Origin: Pleurodeles waltl
Lineage: Eukaryota > Chordata > Amphibia > Caudata > Salamandridae
NCBI RefSeq assembly: GCF_031143425.1
Contig: NC_090441.1
Coordinates: 220,716,928 to 220,780,927, forward strand
Direction: 5' to 3'
DNA: 64,000 nt
In this document: piece after piece, positions 33,090 through 44,569 of the stretch
Layout: every line of letters starts with the position of its first letter
Position numbering within the stretch: position 1 is the stretch's first letter
The notes under the pieces: model-generated
What the model saw: only the letters and a program-made list of their open reading frames with translations
Database searches by the model: none
Told to the model about the DNA's origin: nothing
Program-made: the position numbers and the translations under genes

Positions 33090-34275
33090 GTGCTATCCAT
33101 GTGGGAATATGACCCTCAGCTCACGGTTCTCCTCCATAGGCTACAACCGCTGAGACAGATGATGAGATGGCGGCATCCTCTGGTGTACAGACCCCTAGTG
33201 GACATGTTGACAATGGAGGAAAGACACAATATCATCACTTACAGAGTTGATCGTGCCACAATCCAAGAACTGTGTGCCCAATTGGAGGCAGATCTGATGT
33301 CAGCTATCTGGCAGCCCACTGGTATCCCCCCTCTAGTGCAAGTCCTGTCAGTGCTCCATTTCCTGGCAAGTGGCTCCTTTCAAACAACAGTGGCCATGGC
33401 ATCAGGGATGTCTCAGCTAATGTTCTCCAACGTGTTTACCAGAGTGTTGTCTGCCCCGCTGAAACACATGCGCAACTACATCGTCTTCCTCCAGGTGGAG
33501 GATTTGGCCACAGTGAAGGCTGACTTCTATGCCCTGGAACATATCCCCAACATCATTGGTGCCATTGATGGTACACATGTGGCATTAGTTCCTCCCCGCA
33601 GAAATGAACAGGTGTACAGGAATAGAAAAAGCTATCATTCGATGAATGTGCAAATGGTGTGTTTGGCAGACTAGTACATCTCCCATGTGAATGCCAAATA
33701 TCCTGGCTCAGAGCATGACGCATATATCCGGAGGAATAGCAGTATCCCTTATGTGATGGGCCAACTACAGATGCACCGGGTGTGGCTAATAGGTGAGCCC
33801 AAGGTCCCCACACAGTATAAGTAGGTGTCTGGGCATGGGGTTGTCCCTAATGGTTAGTGTGTGTCTTACAATTGTCACTCAATATTTTTAGGTGACTCTG
33901 GTTACCCCCAATCTCTCATGGCTACTGACCCCAGTGAGGAATCCCAGAACAAGGGCAAAGGAACATTACAATGAGGCACATGGGCGAACAAGGAGGATTA
34001 TTGAGAGGACCTTTGGCCTCCTGAAGGACAGGTTCCAGTGCCTCCATCTGACTGGTAGATCCCTGTACTACTCACCCAAGAAGGTGTGCCAGATCATTGT
34101 GGCATGCTGTATATTGCACAACCTGGCCTTGAGACGCCATGTGCCTTTTCTGCTGGAGGATGAGCCTGGTGATGGTTTTGTGGCAGCGGTGGAGCCTGTG
34201 AACAGTGAGGAAGAGGAGGCAGATGAAGAAGATGTGGACAACAGAACAAACATTACCCAGCAGTACTTCCAGTGA
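33090..34275 (+). pseudogene. Harbinger DDE transposase, copy B
   Basis: Exon 1 ends at 33792, a 99 bp intron runs 33793-33891 (GTGAG...TAG), exon 2 is 33892-34275 and ends QQYFQ-stop. Reading across the intron joins VWLI to GDSGYP in frame, as in copy A. Catalytic residues are visible: AIDGTHVAL, EHDAYIRR and IIERTFGLL. It is nearly intact. The main lesion is a TAG at 33672-33674 where copies A and C read a Gln codon (ADQYIS). A C-terminal acidic tail (EEEEADEED) precedes the stop. The start codon is unresolved; the frame opens at GTG 33090. Confidence 0.86.
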
Positions 34276-34397
34276 CACACTGGTAAGAGACTGTAACTCC
34301 TCTTCACATTTCAGTATACTGTTGGACATTGTACATGGCAGCCTCTTACCCTCTGTCTATGGCCACTGACTGTTCCCTGTGGATTCCATTTTTGCAG

Positions 34398-35346
34398 GTC
34401 TGTGTACCCCATTCTGGCTCCTGCTATGTGTACTGCTGGAGAGGGTCTGTAGTGGGTTGGGACTGTGGCAGGGGAACCGACTGTCCAGAGGTCCCTAATG
34501 GGCCAGGTTGGTCATCGTGATCCAGGAGTACAGAGCTGCTGTCATCACTGTGGGCCTCATCTGTGGGGGGATTGAATGTTGGTGGTACCTCCTCTCCGGT
34601 GACGTTGGGTAGGGGTCCTGTTGGGATGCAAATACATTGTTATTGTATCTGCGTGTGCCATCTTGTGCAATGGGTGTGTTTTCCCTGTATAATTGTGCTT
34701 TCCTTGTCGCCTCAGCCTAGTGTGATTGCTGATTGTGTGGGCTGGGTGATTCTCTCTACTGGGCATGCTGTGGTGATGGGTGTCCATGCAGGGCTGTGAT
34801 GGGAGTCCATGCTTTGGTGCTGCAAGCACGGCTTGGTATTGGGAAGGGTGTGTTGTTATAGTGGGGTATATGTGAGGTTGTGGAGTGATGGGGTGAGGGT
34901 AGGGGTAGGATTTTGTGATGGCATGCAGGTAGGGTGGGGGGGATATAGAAGTAAAAATTTTACTTACCAGAGTCCAGTGCTCCTGCTACTCCTGCTAGGC
35001 CCTCAGGATGCATGATCGCCAAGACTTGCTCCTCCCATGTTGTTAGTTGTGGGGGAGGAGGTGGGGGTCCACCGCCAGTCCTCTGTGCAGCAATCTGGTG
35101 CCTTGAGATCACGGAACACACCTTCCCCCGTAGGTCATTCCACCTCTTCCTGATGTCATCCCTGGTTCTTTGATGCTGTCCCATGGCGTTGACCCTGTCC
35201 ACTATTCTCCGACATAGCTCCATCTTCCTTACAATGGACGTCTGCTGCACCTGTGATCCGAATAGCTGTGGCTCTACCCGGATGATTTCCTCCACCATGA
35301 CCCATAGCTCCTCTTCAGAAAACCTGGGTTGTCTTTGGGGTGCCAT
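34398..35346 (-). pseudogene. Harbinger gene 1, Myb/SANT-like protein, copy B
   Basis: Exon 1 (34968-35346, 379 nt, ATG at 35346) is fully open: RFSEEELWVMVEEI, KMELCRRIVDRVNAMG, DIRKRWNDLRGK and the Pro-rich end QLTTWEEQVLAI. The donor is GTAAGT. Exon 2 starts at 34617 after a CAG acceptor and matches only about 220 bp (to about 34398) before running into sequence next to the transposase 3' end, so most of exon 2, including the coiled coil, is deleted. This is the best-preserved DNA-binding exon of gene 1 in the window. Confidence 0.8.
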
Positions 35347-35923
35347 GGATGTGGTGTGAGTGGTATGTGCGAGGTGATGTATGGGGTGATGTATTGGGGT
35401 GTATACTGTGATGTGCGTGGATGTTGTATGTGTGATGGTGTTCTGTGCCTCTGATTGAGTGTGTGCTCTTTGCTTGCCTCTCTGTGCTTTGTCTCTTTTT
35501 TGTTTGTAACGGGTTGTGGGTAGTGTGGGTGTGTGTTTTATAGCGGTGTATGGGTGTGGTGTATGTATGTGTGTCAGGTGTGTGTATTTTGAATTGTCCA
35601 TTGTGGTGTAGTTTTGTAAGTGTGTGTATTTTGAGTGCGGCGGTGTGTACTGCCAATGGTTTACCGCGGTTGAAAGACCGCCACGTTGATTCGTGGATCG
35701 TGATACTGTGGGCGTATTCCTGTTGGCGTGAAGGAGTGGGTTTTGCTATCACCAGTTTATCACTGACCTTCGTTCTAATGGACTTGTGCGGGTGTCTGTG
35801 TAGTGGCTGAATTCTATGTGTGGGTCATAATACCCATGGCAGATTACTGCCGCGCTCACGGTATGCTGGCGGCCGTCAGCATGGCGGTAGACAGCATTTA
35901 CAGCCAAGGTTGTAATGAAGGCC

Positions 35924-36019
35924 TAAATATAATAGCTATAGTAAATCTATATACTGGAGATATGCACAAGACATGGCATGAAATAAAGCAGAACATGTCA
36001 CTAAATCCCACCACAGTAC
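35924..36019. other. Short unassigned spacer
   Basis: AT-rich DNA between the terminus of Harbinger copy B and the solo LTR. It ends in AGTAC, which is that LTR's target duplication. Confidence 0.5.
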
Positions 36020-38224
36020 TGTAGGAGGCTGGCCTGGCTTGTAGTGGGTACCAAGGGGTACTTACACTCTGTACCAGGTCCAGTTATCCCTTATTAGTGT
36101 AGAAGAGGTGTTTCTAGCAGCTTAGGCTGATAGAAGGTAGCTATAGCAGTGCAGCTTAGGCTGAACTAGGAGACATGCAAAGCTCCTACTATACCACTGG
36201 TGTCATATGCACAATATCCTAAGAAAACACAATACATAGATATACTAAAAATATTATTGTTATGACAATATGCCAAAAGTATCTCAGTGAGTACCCTCAG
36301 TATGAGGATGCCAAATATACACAAGATATATGTACACAATACCAAAAATATGCAGTAATAGCAAAAGGAAGTAATGCAAGCAGTGTAAAGTTACAATAGA
36401 TTGCAATTGGAGCACATAGGTATAGGGCAACACAAACCATATACTCCAAAAGTGGAATGCGAACCACGAATGGGCCCCAAACCTATGCGAGCTTGTAGAG
36501 GGTCGCTGGGGCTGTAAGAAAACAGTGAGAGTTAGAAAAATAGCCCAGTTAGTACAATTGATGGGGTGTAGTACAGAGGAACAAAGGGCGCTCAAGATAC
36601 AAGTCGGCCAAAGTATAATGATTATTATGGGGTGCCTGCACAAGGGAAAACACCCATCCCTTCCAGGTTGTAAGCTAAACCCAACACTTCTAAGAACAAT
36701 GTGAGTCCCCCCTCCCCCTCAAAAATAATCACATTTACACAAATCCAATTATATTAATACTCCAGTGAGTAGTATTGGCGAAAACACGTCCTAGAAATTT
36801 AACACAAGTTTTGCAATGCCCAATCCAATCCAAAAGTTTATTGAAACAAATCTTCAACTCCCAAGGCAACCATCCATGGAAATACACTCCAAGCCAGCCA
36901 ACACGTGTTTCGTCATGGGAAACTCTTAAGTCCCAAACGACTTCTTCAGGGCTGGAAATCGTAAACAAATTATTCAAGTTAAAACCAAAATGCTCAAACT
37001 CCATGATTAGATAAAGTGTGCCAATCCCAGCTGAACCAAAATTGGACCCCTTCACCACGTGATAGGAAAGAAATTTAGTCTAACAGTGAAGAATTATTAA
37101 CATCACCACAAGAAAGATACTATACCCTAATTACACCACATAAGTCACAAATAAAAACCAATACACGTGCTCTCAATCACCAAATACCCACCAAATTCTA
37201 CATGCAATCCCAAAATCATGTGAAAATATCAAATATCTCTAATCTATGAAAACACGTCCTGTGCCTTCCTGGGCCAGGGCTGCCTGGACCCCATGGGGGC
37301 AGAAACCTGTCTGAGGGATTGACAGCAGCAGCAGCTGCAGTGCACACCCTGAAAATGCAGTTTGGCAGTACCCTTGTTCTGTGCTAGAGACCCGGGGGAT
37401 CATGGAATTGTCTCCCCAATGCCAGAATGGCATTGGGGTGACAATTCCATGATCTTAGACATGTTGCATGGCCATGTTCGGCATTACCATTGTGACGCTG
37501 TACATAGGTAGTGACCTATGTATAGTGCACGCGTGAAATGGTGTCCCCGCACTCACAAAGCCTGGGGAATTTGCCCTGAACAATATGGGGGCACCTTGGC
37601 TAGTGCCAGGGTGCCCACACACTAAGTAACTTTGCACCCAACCTTCACCAGGTGATGTTAGACATATAGGTGACTTATAAGTTACTTAAGTGCAGTGGTA
37701 AATGGCTGTGAAATAACGTGGACGTTATTTCACTCAGGCTGCACTGGCAGGCCTGTGTAAGAATTGTCAGATCTCCCTATGGGTGGCAAAAGAAATGCTG
37801 CAGCCCATAGGGGTCTCCTGGAACCCCAATACCCTGGGTACCTCAGTACCATATACTAGGGAATTATAAGGGTGTTCCAGTATGCCAATGTGAATTGGTG
37901 AATTTGGTCACTAGCCTGTTAGTGACAATTTGGAAAGCAGAGAGAGCATAACCACTGAGGTTCTGGTTAGCAGAGCCTCAGTAAGACAGTTAGGCATCAC
38001 ACAGGGAACACATACATATAGGCCACAAACTTATGAGCACTGGGGTCCTGGCTAGCAGGGTCCCAGTGACACATAACAAACATACTGACAACATAGGGTT
38101 TTCACTATGAGCACTGGGCCCTGGCTAGCAGGATCCCAGTGAGACACTGAAAACACCCTGACATATACTCACAAACAGGCCAAAAGTGGGGGTAACAAGG
38201 CTAGAAAGAGGCTACATTCTCACA
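36020..38224 (-). mobile_element. Reversed solo LTR with AGTAC duplication and an insert
   Basis: The minus strand begins TGTGAGAATGTAGCC (38224) and ends CCTCCTACA (36020). Flanks AGTAC at 36015-36019 and 38225-38229 are identical. About 1.6 kb of the LTR middle is missing and is replaced by about 0.7 kb of foreign DNA (about 36553-37253). The hairpin GTGAAATAACGT/ACGTTATTTCAC is intact at about 37707-37733. Confidence 0.88.
36553..37260. mobile_element. Unidentified insert within the solo LTR
   Basis: AT-rich DNA unlike the LTR. The 13 bp word GAAAACACGTCCT occurs at 36780-36792 and 37248-37260, bounding 455 bp. This would fit a long target duplication of a retroposed fragment. The stretch holds AACACGTGTTTCGTCATGGG and a CGACTTCTTCAGGG-like word, of a kind seen in some vertebrate short elements, but I cannot name the family. 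No poly(A) tail is seen. Confidence 0.4.
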
Positions 38225-39238
38225 AGTACACAGGTGCTTCCTTGTGTAACACTTGGTGTGTGAAGTACCACAACTTTCACACAAACACCATAGCCAGCAG
38301 CAGGAACCGGACACACATTATGTTGTGTTCTAGAAGTGACAAACTGAACCTGTGTCTGTTAGTTCTGGTTGTCAACTGAGGGAAGCTGAGAGCTGAAATT
38401 TAAAGCACCTGAGACAGGCTTCAGGGGTCAGGGAGCCCCGTCCTGTAGAGATGTGGGCACCAGAGGGGAGGGTTTCCTTTCTATTACAAATGTTTTACTG
38501 TATGTTACTTATATTTTACTTCAGGAAAGAGGGAGCCCCACCCTGGAGAGATGTGGGCACCAGAGGGGAGAGTTTCCTTCCTGTAAAGAATGTATTACTG
38601 TGTATTACTTATTCTTCAGGGTTATTTTGTCTCTGATTTCAGATGCAAACATCCCTCATTAACCCTTGCAGGTATTTATTGAAACCTTTTTTGTTTTAGG
38701 GGAAGATATTGCAAAAAAATGAAAACAAAGAACTCTAGGTTTTCATGGACCAGACTAGGTAAATTGTGCTCTAGTTCTTGGCAATTTAGTGCCACTCTCC
38801 AACTAACATTTGACCCGATTCCCACCAGCACTTGAAAGAAATCAAGAGCTAAGGGACTTATTTATATTTTGGCAGAGAGGCAAGTCCTCCACAATGGCGA
38901 CAGAATTCTCTGCACAGACGCCTTATCTGGGCTTTATGTTTGGCCACAGCAGTGATCACTCCATCACCACTGTGGCCAAACTTCTCTGACGGCCCTATGG
39001 AGTAAAGTCCATACGAAAATTAGTTACATGTATGTTGGGGTGGACATATAGCTGTTTTTTTACTGTCCATCACTGTCAGGCAAATAATTGTGGTAAGGGA
39101 CAGTAAAAAAGAAATAATGCTCCCTCTCCATAGAAGATTTTCAGAAAGATAGCCCTGCTTCCTGCTTCGTATTTTTTTTAACGTTGATCCTTGCTTACTT
39201 TGGAAGGGGAGGAAGATGTAAGAGGTAGCTCAAAACTT
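38225..39238. other. Unassigned region with a 100 bp tandem duplication
   Basis: No gene recognised. Two tandem copies with a 100 bp period (about 38421-38520 and 38521-38620) share GGGAGCCCC and GATGTGGGCACCAGAGGGGA with moderate divergence. Small ORFs across the duplication are not convincing. Confidence 0.5.
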
Positions 39239-39869
39239 GGGCCCATATTTATGGAAGGTTAGCATTGCCTTGGCATCATTTATTTTGACGTTAAAGCAGC
39301 GCTAACTTAACTCCATATTTATATTTTGATGCTAGACCCATCTAACATCAAACTTTTGGAGTTAGCAACATTTTCCGGAAGTGCCAACTCACCTTGCGTT
39401 AATGAGATGCACCCTAGCGCCATATTTAACACCCGATGCTGAAACGACGCACATTTGGGGGGCAGACCTCAGTAATGGTACTAAGCCTGCTTAGCACCAT
39501 TATTTACCGCCTCATCAGACTGGTCATTAATGTGCAGGTAGGCCCATTTCCATGAGGAAACACCATGGAATGGTCACAATGATGCCCACCCCAACTCCCA
39601 GCATCACCACCACCCACACCCCAGGACACTACAGGAGAAGGGAGGCCATCTGAGGTAGGTTGCAGGGATGTGTATGTGTGTGGTGTGCCATTGGGGGCCC
39701 CTTACATGGGGCCCCCTGCCTGGCACTGGGTATGTAGAGCTTGCCCAGGGGACACTGGTCCCCCTCTGGTGGTCATTGGGGTAGTGGTAATGACTTCTGT
39801 CTATACCTAGACAGGAGTTGTTATTTGGCTGCTTTTGCGTAAAAAAATGACACTAGACTGACAAGCCTA
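39239..39869 (+). mobile_element. MITE-like element starting GGGCCCATATTTAT
   Basis: Its start is the reverse complement of the end of the hairpin element at 12925. Internally it shares the GACTTCTGTCTATACCTAGACAGGAG-type hairpin (about 39791-39819) with that element's GACTCCTGTC hairpin. Long GGGGGCCCC-type inverted words occur at about 39695-39715. No ORF of note. The right end is not clear, so the limit is approximate. Confidence 0.45.
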
Positions 39870-40339
39870 ATGTCTACACGTTGTCCCTTGATAACTGTTC
39901 CATGCCTATCTCCCACAATCCATTGCACATTTTTTCCCCCTTTTTCATTCCGTTATTCAGTGGTGTTTCTGCCTGCCTCACTTGTCGTGGTCAGTACCAC
40001 GTTCCATTCAGGGACATTCCTTTCCAGTCATGACTTATCATATCCCCAGTTGATATGTCAGTCATCTGCTCATTGTGGGCAACTTACATCATCTTCTCAC
40101 CGTGTCTGTCTTGTGCCTGGCGTACTTCCTCTTCGTTGCCAGGTTGTTCATTGCGAGACTGATGAGATCTGTTTGCAACCCTCCTCCTGGGTTAATATTG
40201 CTCTGGTTTCCACTTCTAAGATGAGGAAACTGCGGGTAGTTGTCTCTATCAGATGGACACATTACTTACCGTCAGTAACGCCTTATCTGGTAGAGACACA
40301 TACTAGCCACAGATTTCTTATCAACCCACCCATCCTCCC
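39870..40339. other. Unassigned region with a foldback near its end
   Basis: A plus-strand ORF of 165 codons, running from 39870 into the adjacent LTR, has no recognisable domain and I do not call it a gene. GTCTCTATCAGAT (about 40241) and ATCTGGTAGAGAC (about 40289) form an inverted repeat with one mismatch. A similar word, GTGTCTCTATCAGATAAG, lies at about 44747 beyond the LTR pair. Confidence 0.4.
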
Positions 40340-41503
40340 TGTAGGAGGCTGGACTGGCTTGTAGTGAGTACCAAGGGGTACTTGCACCTTGCACCAGGTC
40401 CAGTTATCCCTTATTAGTGTATAGGGTGTCTAGCAGCTTAGGCTGATAGAAAATGGTAGCTTAGCAGAGCAGTTTAGGCTGAACTAGGAGACGTGTGAAG
40501 CTACTACAGTACCACAAGTGTCACTTGCACAATATCATAAGAAAACACAATACACAGATATACTAAAAATAAAGGTACTTTATTTTTATGACAATATGCC
40601 AAAGTACCTCAGTGAGTACCCTCAGTATGAGGATAGCAATTATACACAAGTTATATGTACACAATACCAAAAATATGCAGTATAGTCTTGGAAAACAGTG
40701 CAAACAATGTATAGTTACAATAGGATGCAAAGGGGACACATAGGGATAGGGGCAACACAAACCATATACTCCAAAAGTGGAATGCGAACCACGAATGGAC
40801 CCCAAACCTATGTGACCTTGTAGAGGGTCGCTGGGACTATTAGAAAATAGTGAGAGTTAGAAAATTGAAAAGTGAGTGCAAAGTGCACTGAAGTTCCCCA
40901 AGAGACAAAGAAGTCGTGATAGAGGGATAATGCAGGAAAGACACAAACCAACAATGTAACAACTGTGGATTTCCAATCTAGGGTACATGTGGAACAAGGG
41001 GACCAAGTCCAAAAGTCACAAGCAAGTCGGAGATGGGCAAATGCCCAGGAAATGCCAGCTGCGGGTGCAAAGAAGCTTCTACTGGACAGAAGAAGCTTAG
41101 GTTTCTGCAAAAACGAAAAGGGCTAGAGACTTCCCCTTTGGTGGACGGATCCCTCTCGCCGTGGAGAGTCGTGCAAAAGTGTTTTCCCGCCAAAAGAACG
41201 CCAACAAGCCTTGCTAGCTGCAAATCGTGCGGTTAGCGTTTTTGGAAGCTGCTGCGGCCCAGGAGGGACCAGGAGGTCGCAAATTCGACCAAGAGAGAGA
41301 AGGGACATCGAGCAAGACAAGGAGCCCTCTCAGCAGCAGGTAGCACCCGGACAAGTGCCAAAAACAGGCACTACAAGGATGCGTGAAACGGTGCTCGCCG
41401 AAGTTGCACAAAGGAGTCCCACGTCGCCGGAGACCAACTTAGAAAGTCGTGCAATGCAGGTTAGAGTGCCGTGGACCCAAGCTTGGCTGTGCACAAAGGA
41501 TTT
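40340..41503 (-). mobile_element. Reversed LTR 3' portion
   Basis: The reverse complement of the last 1.16 kb or so of the long LTR, including the palindromic polyadenylation site (about 40563-40590). It is joined head-on near 41503 to a plus-strand LTR. The left flank CTCCC has no partner to the right of either LTR. Confidence 0.8.
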
Positions 41504-44500
41504 CCTTTCTAGCCTTGTTACCCCCACTTTTGGCCTGTTTGTGAGTGTATGTCAGGGTATTTTCACTGTCTCACTGGGATCCTGCTAGCCAGGGCCCAGT
41601 GCTCATAGTGAAAACCCTATGTTTTCAGTATGTTTGTTATGTGTCACTGGGACCCTGCTAGTCAGGACCCCAGTGCTCATAAGTTTGTGGCCTATATGTA
41701 TGTGTTCCCTGTGTGGTGCCTAACTGTCTCACTGAGGCTCTGCTAACCAGAACCTCAGTGGTTATGCTCTCTCGTTTCTTTCAAATTTTCACTAACAGGC
41801 TAGTGACCAATTTTACCAATTTACATTGGCTTACTGGAACACCCTTATAATTCCCTAGTATATGGTACCGAGGTACCCAGGGTATTGGGGTTCCAGGAGA
41901 TACCTATGGGCTGCAGCATTTCTTTTGCCACCCATAAGGAGCTCTGACTATTCTTACACAGGCCTGCCACTGCAGCCTGAGTGAAATAACATCCACGATT
42001 ATTTCACAGCCATTTTACACTGCACTTAAGTAACTTATAAGTCACCTATATGTCTAACCTTTACCTGGTAAAGGTTTGGTGCAAAGTTACTTAGTGTGAG
42101 GGCACCCTGGCACTAGCCAAGGTGCCCCCACATTGTTCAGAGCCAATTCCCTGAACTTTGTGAGTGCGGGGACACCATTACATGCGTGCACTACATATAG
42201 GTCACTACCTATATGTAGCTTCACAATGGTAACTCCGAATATGGCCATGTAACATGTCTAAGATCATGGAATTGCCCCCTCTATGCCATCCTGGCATTAT
42301 TGGTACAATTCCATGATCCCAGTGGTCTGTAGCACAGACCCTGGTACTGCTAAACTGCCTTTTCTGGGGTTTCACTGCAGCTGCTGCTGCTGCCAACCTC
42401 TCAGACAGGTTTCTGCCCCCCTGGGGTCAAGCCAGGCTTGTCCCAGGTTGGCAGAACAAAGGACTTCCTCTGAGAGAGGGTGTTACACCCTCTCCCTTTG
42501 GAAAATGGTGTGAAGGCAGGGGAGGAGTAGCCTCCCCCAGCCTCTGGAAATGCTTTCTTGGGCACAGATGTGCCCAATTCTGCATAAGCCAGTCTACACC
42601 GGTTCAGGGACCCCTTAGCCCTTGCTCTGGCGCGAAACTGGACAAAGGAAAGGGGAGTGACCACTCCCCTGACCTGCACCTCCCCTGGGAGGTGTCCAGA
42701 GCTCCTCCAGTGTGCTCAAGACCTCTGCCATCTTGGAAACAGAGGTGCTGCCAGCACACTGGACTGCTCTGAGTGGCCAGTGCCACCAGGTGACGTCAGA
42801 GACTCCTTCTGATAGGCTCCTTCAGGTGTTAGTAGCCTATCCTCTCTCCTAAGTATCCAAACCCTCTTTTCTGGCTATTTAGGGTCTCTGTCTCTGGGGA
42901 AACTTTAGATAACGAATGCAAGAGCTCATCAGAGTTCCTCTGCATCTCTCTCTTCACCTTCTGATAAGGAATCGACTGCTGACCGCGCTGGAAGCCTGCA
43001 AAACTGCAACAAAGTAGCTAAGACGACTACTGCAACTCTGTAACGCTTATCCTGCCACCTTCTCGACTGTTTTCCTGCTTGTGCATGCTGTGGGGGTAGT
43101 CTGCCTCCTCTCTGCACCAGAAGCTCCGAAGAAATCTCCCATGGGTCGACGGAATCTTCCCCCTGCAACCACAGGCACCAAAAAGCTGCATTACCAGTCC
43201 CTTGGGTCTCCTCTCAGCACGACGAGCGAGGTCCCTTGAATCCAGCAACTCTGTCCAAGTGACTCCCACAGTCCAGTGACTCTTCAGTCCAAGTTTGGTG
43301 GAGGTAAGTCCTTGCCTTACCTCGATAGACTGCATTGCTGGGAACCGCGACTTTTGCAGCCACTCCGGCCCCTGTGCACTTCAGGTGGAAATCCTTTGTG
43401 CACAGCCAAGCCTGATCCCCGGCACTCTAACCTGCATTGCACGACTTTCTAAGTTGGTCTCCGGCGACGTGGGACTCCTTTGTGCAACTTCGGCGAGCAC
43501 TGTTTCATGCATCCTTGTAGTGCCTGTTTCTGGCACTTCTCCGGGTGCTACCTGCTGCTGAGAGGGTTCCTTGTCTTGCTCGACGTTCCTTCTCTCTTCT
43601 GGTCCAATTTGCGACCTCCTGGTCCCTCCTGGGCCACAGCAGCATCCAAAAACGCTAACTGCACGATTTGCAGCTAGCAAGGCTTGTTGGTGTTCTTTCG
43701 GCAGGAAAACACTTCTGCACAACTTTCCACGGTAAGAGGGATCCGTCCACCAAAGGGGAAGTCTCTAGCCCTTTTCGTTCCTTCAGAAACCGCAGCTTCT
43801 TCTGTCCAGTAGAAGCTTCTTTGCACCCGCAGCTGGCATTTCCTGGGCATCTGCCCATCTCTGACTTGCTTGTGACTTTTGGACTTGGTCCCCTTGTTCC
43901 ACAGGTACTCTAGATTGGAAATCCACAGTTGTTGCATTGTTGGGTTGTGTCTTTCCTGCATTATCCCTCTATCACGACTTCTTTGTCTCTTGGGGAACTT
44001 CAGTGCACTTTGCACTCACTTTTCAGGGTCTTGGGGAGGGCTATTTTCCTAACTCTCACTATTTTCTAATAGTCCCAGCGACCCTCTACAAGGTCACATA
44101 GGTTTGGGGTCCATTCGTGGTTCACATTCCACTTTTGGAGTATATGGTTTGTGTTGCCCCTATCCCTATGTGTCCTCATTGCATCCTATTGTAACTATAC
44201 ATTGTTTGCACTGTTTTCTAAGACTATACTGCATATTTTTGGTATTGTGTACATATAACTTGTGTATAATTGCTATCCTCATACTGAGGGTACTCACTGA
44301 GATACTTTGGCATATTGTCATAAAAATAAAGTACCTTTATTTTTAGTATATCTGTGTATTGTGTTTTCTTATGATATTGTGCAAGTGACACTTGTGGTAC
44401 TGTAGGAGCTTCTTTCGTCTCCTAGTTCATCCTAAGCTGCTCTGCTAAGCTACCATTATCTATCAGCCTAAGCTTCTAGACACCCTATACACTAATAAGG

Positions 44501-44569
44501 GATACCTGGGCCTGGTGCAAGGTGCAAATACCCCTTGGTACTCACTACAAGCCAGTCCAGCCTCCTACA
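41504..44569 (+). mobile_element. Almost complete plus-strand LTR
   Basis: Begins at TTTCTAGCCTTG, missing only the first 20 bp or so of the LTR, and ends CCAGCCTCCTACA at 44569. It keeps the hairpins, splice-donor word and polyadenylation palindrome. Together with 40340-41503 it forms an inverted structure whose arms (about 1.16 kb) are separated by about 1.9 kb. The right flank is GTCAG. Confidence 0.82.

Larger units (their letters stand above)
31857..35923 (-). mobile_element. Harbinger copy B (reversed, partial)
   Basis: The reverse-strand terminus is at 35923 (reverse complement begins GGCCTTCATTACAACCTTGG), followed by ACCGCC-rich subterminal DNA, gene 1 (minus), transposase (plus) and gene 2 exons 1-2 (minus). 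It is cut at about 31857, so gene-2 exon 3 and the other terminus are missing. Gene 1 exon 2 is mostly deleted. The gene order and relative orientations equal those of copies A and C. Confidence 0.82.

Noticed and set aside
39870..40364. 165-codon plus-strand ORF
   Set aside because: No domain, runs into an LTR, and overlaps a foldback repeat; best explained by chance.
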